DNA of 64,000 nt from Temnothorax longispinosus (lineage: Eukaryota; Arthropoda; Insecta; Hymenoptera; Formicidae): assembly GCF_030848805.1 (NCBI RefSeq), contig NC_092358.1:23213832-23277831 (forward strand), read 5' to 3'. The translations under genes were made by a program, and so were the position numbers. This document shows, piece by piece, positions 61,564-64,000 of this stretch (position 1 is the first letter of the stretch; the number at the start of each line of letters is the position of its first letter). The notes beneath the pieces were generated by a model that was not told where the DNA came from, did not search any database, and worked only from the letters and a program-made list of their open reading frames with translations.

Positions 61564-64000
61564 TCAATATATCGCGTGTAAGACAGATACGTATGATGCT
61601 GATGCCTTTATAATCTAAAAAAAATTTAAATTCAAAAATCAATTTACAAACACGCGCGCATATATTTTTATTGAATGTTAAAAGATTTTACTTAACTGTC
61701 CAAAAAAAATATTTCAAAAACTTACATTCGTGAAAGTTTCCAAAGATAAGTTTGTAATTCTTCCTGCTGTGATCATCAGTTGCTTTTGAGATCTCATTAC
61801 TACAAATGTTACCGTTTTCCCCTGATTTGATGGTAAATCGTACCACAATGATTCGTACGCTGCATCGGCGATTGATTTACCCTGAAAATAAAGCAGAAGA
61901 TATCAAAGACAAAACGGTATTTTCCGTTTTTCTTTATTCAATTAAATATGAAAACCTTCTTTGTATAAACGACAATATCTTTTCTAGTTATTTTTATTAT
62001 TTTATTATTGTACAGAAAGTGAAATAAATTGAAATAAAAAAATATACGCCGTTTATAAAAGATAGAACCAATACCATCAAGTAGCATTGTTTAGAATACA
62101 AATGAAAATAATAATATGTTATAAAAAATTGTTTACATTATTTCTATTTCTAGAAGGAGTCTCATACTAGCAATAAACGACTAGTTATTCAGCTTAGTTT
62201 TGGCTTTATAATAATTTTTATATTTTTTTATATTTGAAAACTGTACGAATTTCCTTATAGACATTGCAATGTGTTTACCTTACAAATATTTTGTAAGGTA
62301 AATGTAATCAGATTACATTAAAAATATGATATACTTGTAGTTAATAATTTTCATATTTTACTAACCTTTAGATTAAGATACTCTCCGGCAAAGCATAAGA
62401 TGAAAATTTCCATTATCACAGCAAAATAAGTAAGAATAGTTTTTACTATCGTAATGACACTGGTCTCAATATAAAACGACTATTTAAACAATAAGACCAA
62501 ATAAATTAACTGTAATATTGATCACAGCATATTTTTATTGAAGTACTCACAATTATGATAATAAATCCTAGACTGCAAATAACTAATGTATTCCAGATAA
62601 CTTGCATTAACGCAATAAAGGAGAAAAGTTTCTCAATATTTTCGGAAAATACATAAACTCTGTTCTGACTTTCAATCAATGTACCTAATGTAGATGTGCA
62701 AGTTTCATAAGAAAAAGTTTTTTCAGAAATAGTTTTGAATTCTTGACATAATATATCGATTTGTCCACTTACGTGAAACACCTAAAATATATATGTATAT
62801 ACATATATCTAAATTTCTATAATTTTCAAATATTAAAAGTATCAGAAATATTTTATTTTTTACCAAATATTAGAAATTTAAGAAGTATTTTATTTAAAAA
62901 ATATTTAAAAAAGTGATATTAAATTTATTTTACACTGATATAAAATCTTATCGTATCAAATTAAGTTTATATATAGTATGACATATCATAATTCGTATAC
63001 ATATATGACCTAACTAAATTTTACATATCTATAGACAAAGTGTAATTTTGATGTTCTCAGATCTGTACTAACATCATATGCTGTTAAACAACTTTTGTGA
63101 GAAAGTATATTATTGTTAATAATTGCAATAATTACAATAATTTATAAGGTGAGACTTACTAAAGTAGAAATTAATGCGTTTACAATACTAAGCGTGCACG
63201 CATTCAACATTACATGTAGAAATAGAGTTACAACCAGCAGCTCAAAAATCGGCGATTGTTGAGTATCGAAGGGAAATTGTACCTTGATTGGAAGCTGCCG
63301 CAAGGTAACATTGTAATATCCAGATAGATACACAAAACGAATTGCGTAATCACCCAAAAGGTAAAACACCGCAGAAATCGTATTAATACTTAACATAATA
63401 TTAGAATAGAAATGCGATATATTGGCTGTGATTGTCATCACATACAAATGTCGATCATTATTGACACACTCGTGCCAGTCATTGTCCATATCGGCCACGA
63501 GTTGATGAATGACACTGCAACGTGTTTTTTTAATTGAACAGATATTGTCGCGAGACATTATAAATCATTACTCGCATTCCGATTTAGGATTAGATAGAAT
63601 TACGATACGTTTAGCTTATAAGAGATCTGAATATAATATAACAATATAACACGTATTAAGAAACTAATATATAAGATATACTAATATAAAATTTGTCTGT
63701 CTCAAACAGGGCAAGATTGGGGATTGAAACTAACGTTTGCAGTGCACACAACATCTTACCGACGATGTATCCAAAGACTGATTAATTTAAAAAGCGTCAA
63801 ACTGTAGTCTAAAGCCGCGGGTAAGCTGTCAACGAGATTCGAGAGCTCACTAATCTTGAAGTGCTCGAATACGTATCGATATTGGAAGTACTGTACGATC
63901 AGTATGCTAAATATATAAATTAGCCAATAGGGGATGGAATACGACACACCCGGCCACATATCAAGCAATCGAAGGCCGATCTTCAGCACTGGACTGACAG
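61564..64000 (-). CDS. Odorant receptor OR21 (7tm_6), 5' end cut by the window edge
   Basis: Exons: beyond 64000 to 63760 (partial), 63514-63160, 62781-62551, 62479-62366, 61881-61726, 61614-61564. All visible parts are open. By alignment with OR20 only about six N-terminal residues (the MIARST counterpart) lie outside. Motifs are DMWPGVSYSIPYW (exon 1, with Asp where others have Gly), KVQFPFDT (exon 2), HVSGQIDIL (exon 3), LCFAGEYLNLK (exon 4), RSQKQLMITAGR (exon 5) and IIKASASYVSVLHAIY-stop (exon 6, Ile for Met). It is a clear tandem duplicate of OR20. Integrity of the start cannot be judged here. Confidence 0.9.

Noticed and set aside
1..64000. CRISPR arrays, operons, riboswitches, tRNA or rRNA genes
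   Set aside because: None was seen. The intron structure and family are eukaryotic, and repeats here are gene duplications and transposon-derived palindromes, not spaced direct repeats.

Overview
This is a eukaryotic, AT-rich, intron-containing window that reads as part of an insect genome, most likely an ant (Hymenoptera). Every recognisable gene is an odorant receptor of the insect 7tm_6 family, and all lie head-to-tail on the minus strand. The products are seven-transmembrane, inverted-topology subunits expected to form odour-gated cation channels with the co-receptor Orco in antennal sensory neurons. The ant assignment is an inference from array size, intron pattern and the C-terminal signature. 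I cannot name the species, and no gene symbols are given because orthology cannot be settled here.

I number 21 loci from left to right, OR1 to OR21. The shared gene model has six exons. Exon 1 carries a GVWP- or GIWP-like motif and TM1-2. Exon 2 carries TM3-4 and a KMELPF-like motif. Exon 3 has HVxGQID and TM5, and exon 4 has EAFIxCFxGEYLSxK and TM6. Exon 5 has the RSQKxLTITxGKxxDLSL signature, and exon 6 ends in KASASYxSVLHAMY. Intron 1 is phase 2 and the others are phase 0. In intact genes exons 4, 5 and 6 are always 114, 156 and 51 bases, a strong internal check on the exon ends given here.

Layout. 0-13 kb is a worn region: OR1 (open, last exon not found), OR2 (relic), OR3 (exons 2-6 open, no exon 1), OR4 (deleted copy of OR1) and OR5 (one 59-base deletion), plus an 840-base fold-back element. 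13-20 kb holds OR6 and OR7, near-identical tandem copies with a 3.5-kb period. OR8 and OR9 are complete. From 28 to 56 kb a two-gene unit of about 5.4 kb is repeated five times. One partner (OR10, 12, 14, 16, 18) is intact every time. The other (OR9 exon 1, then OR11, 13, 15, 17) decays in every copy after the first, and a further relic, OR19, follows OR18. OR20 is complete and OR21 runs off the right edge.

Ten receptors are complete (OR6, 7, 8, 9, 10, 12, 14, 16, 18, 20), with predicted lengths of 385-393 residues. OR1 and OR21 are open as far as seen, and nine loci are pseudogenes or partial. Mobile-element traces include two TTAA-flanked piggyBac-like MITEs, three palindromic elements, a GC-rich intronic insert, a decayed transposase tail and a non-LTR-like tail with a (TA)n tract. 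Two palindromic upstream motifs, conserved among paralogs, are the best regulatory candidates.
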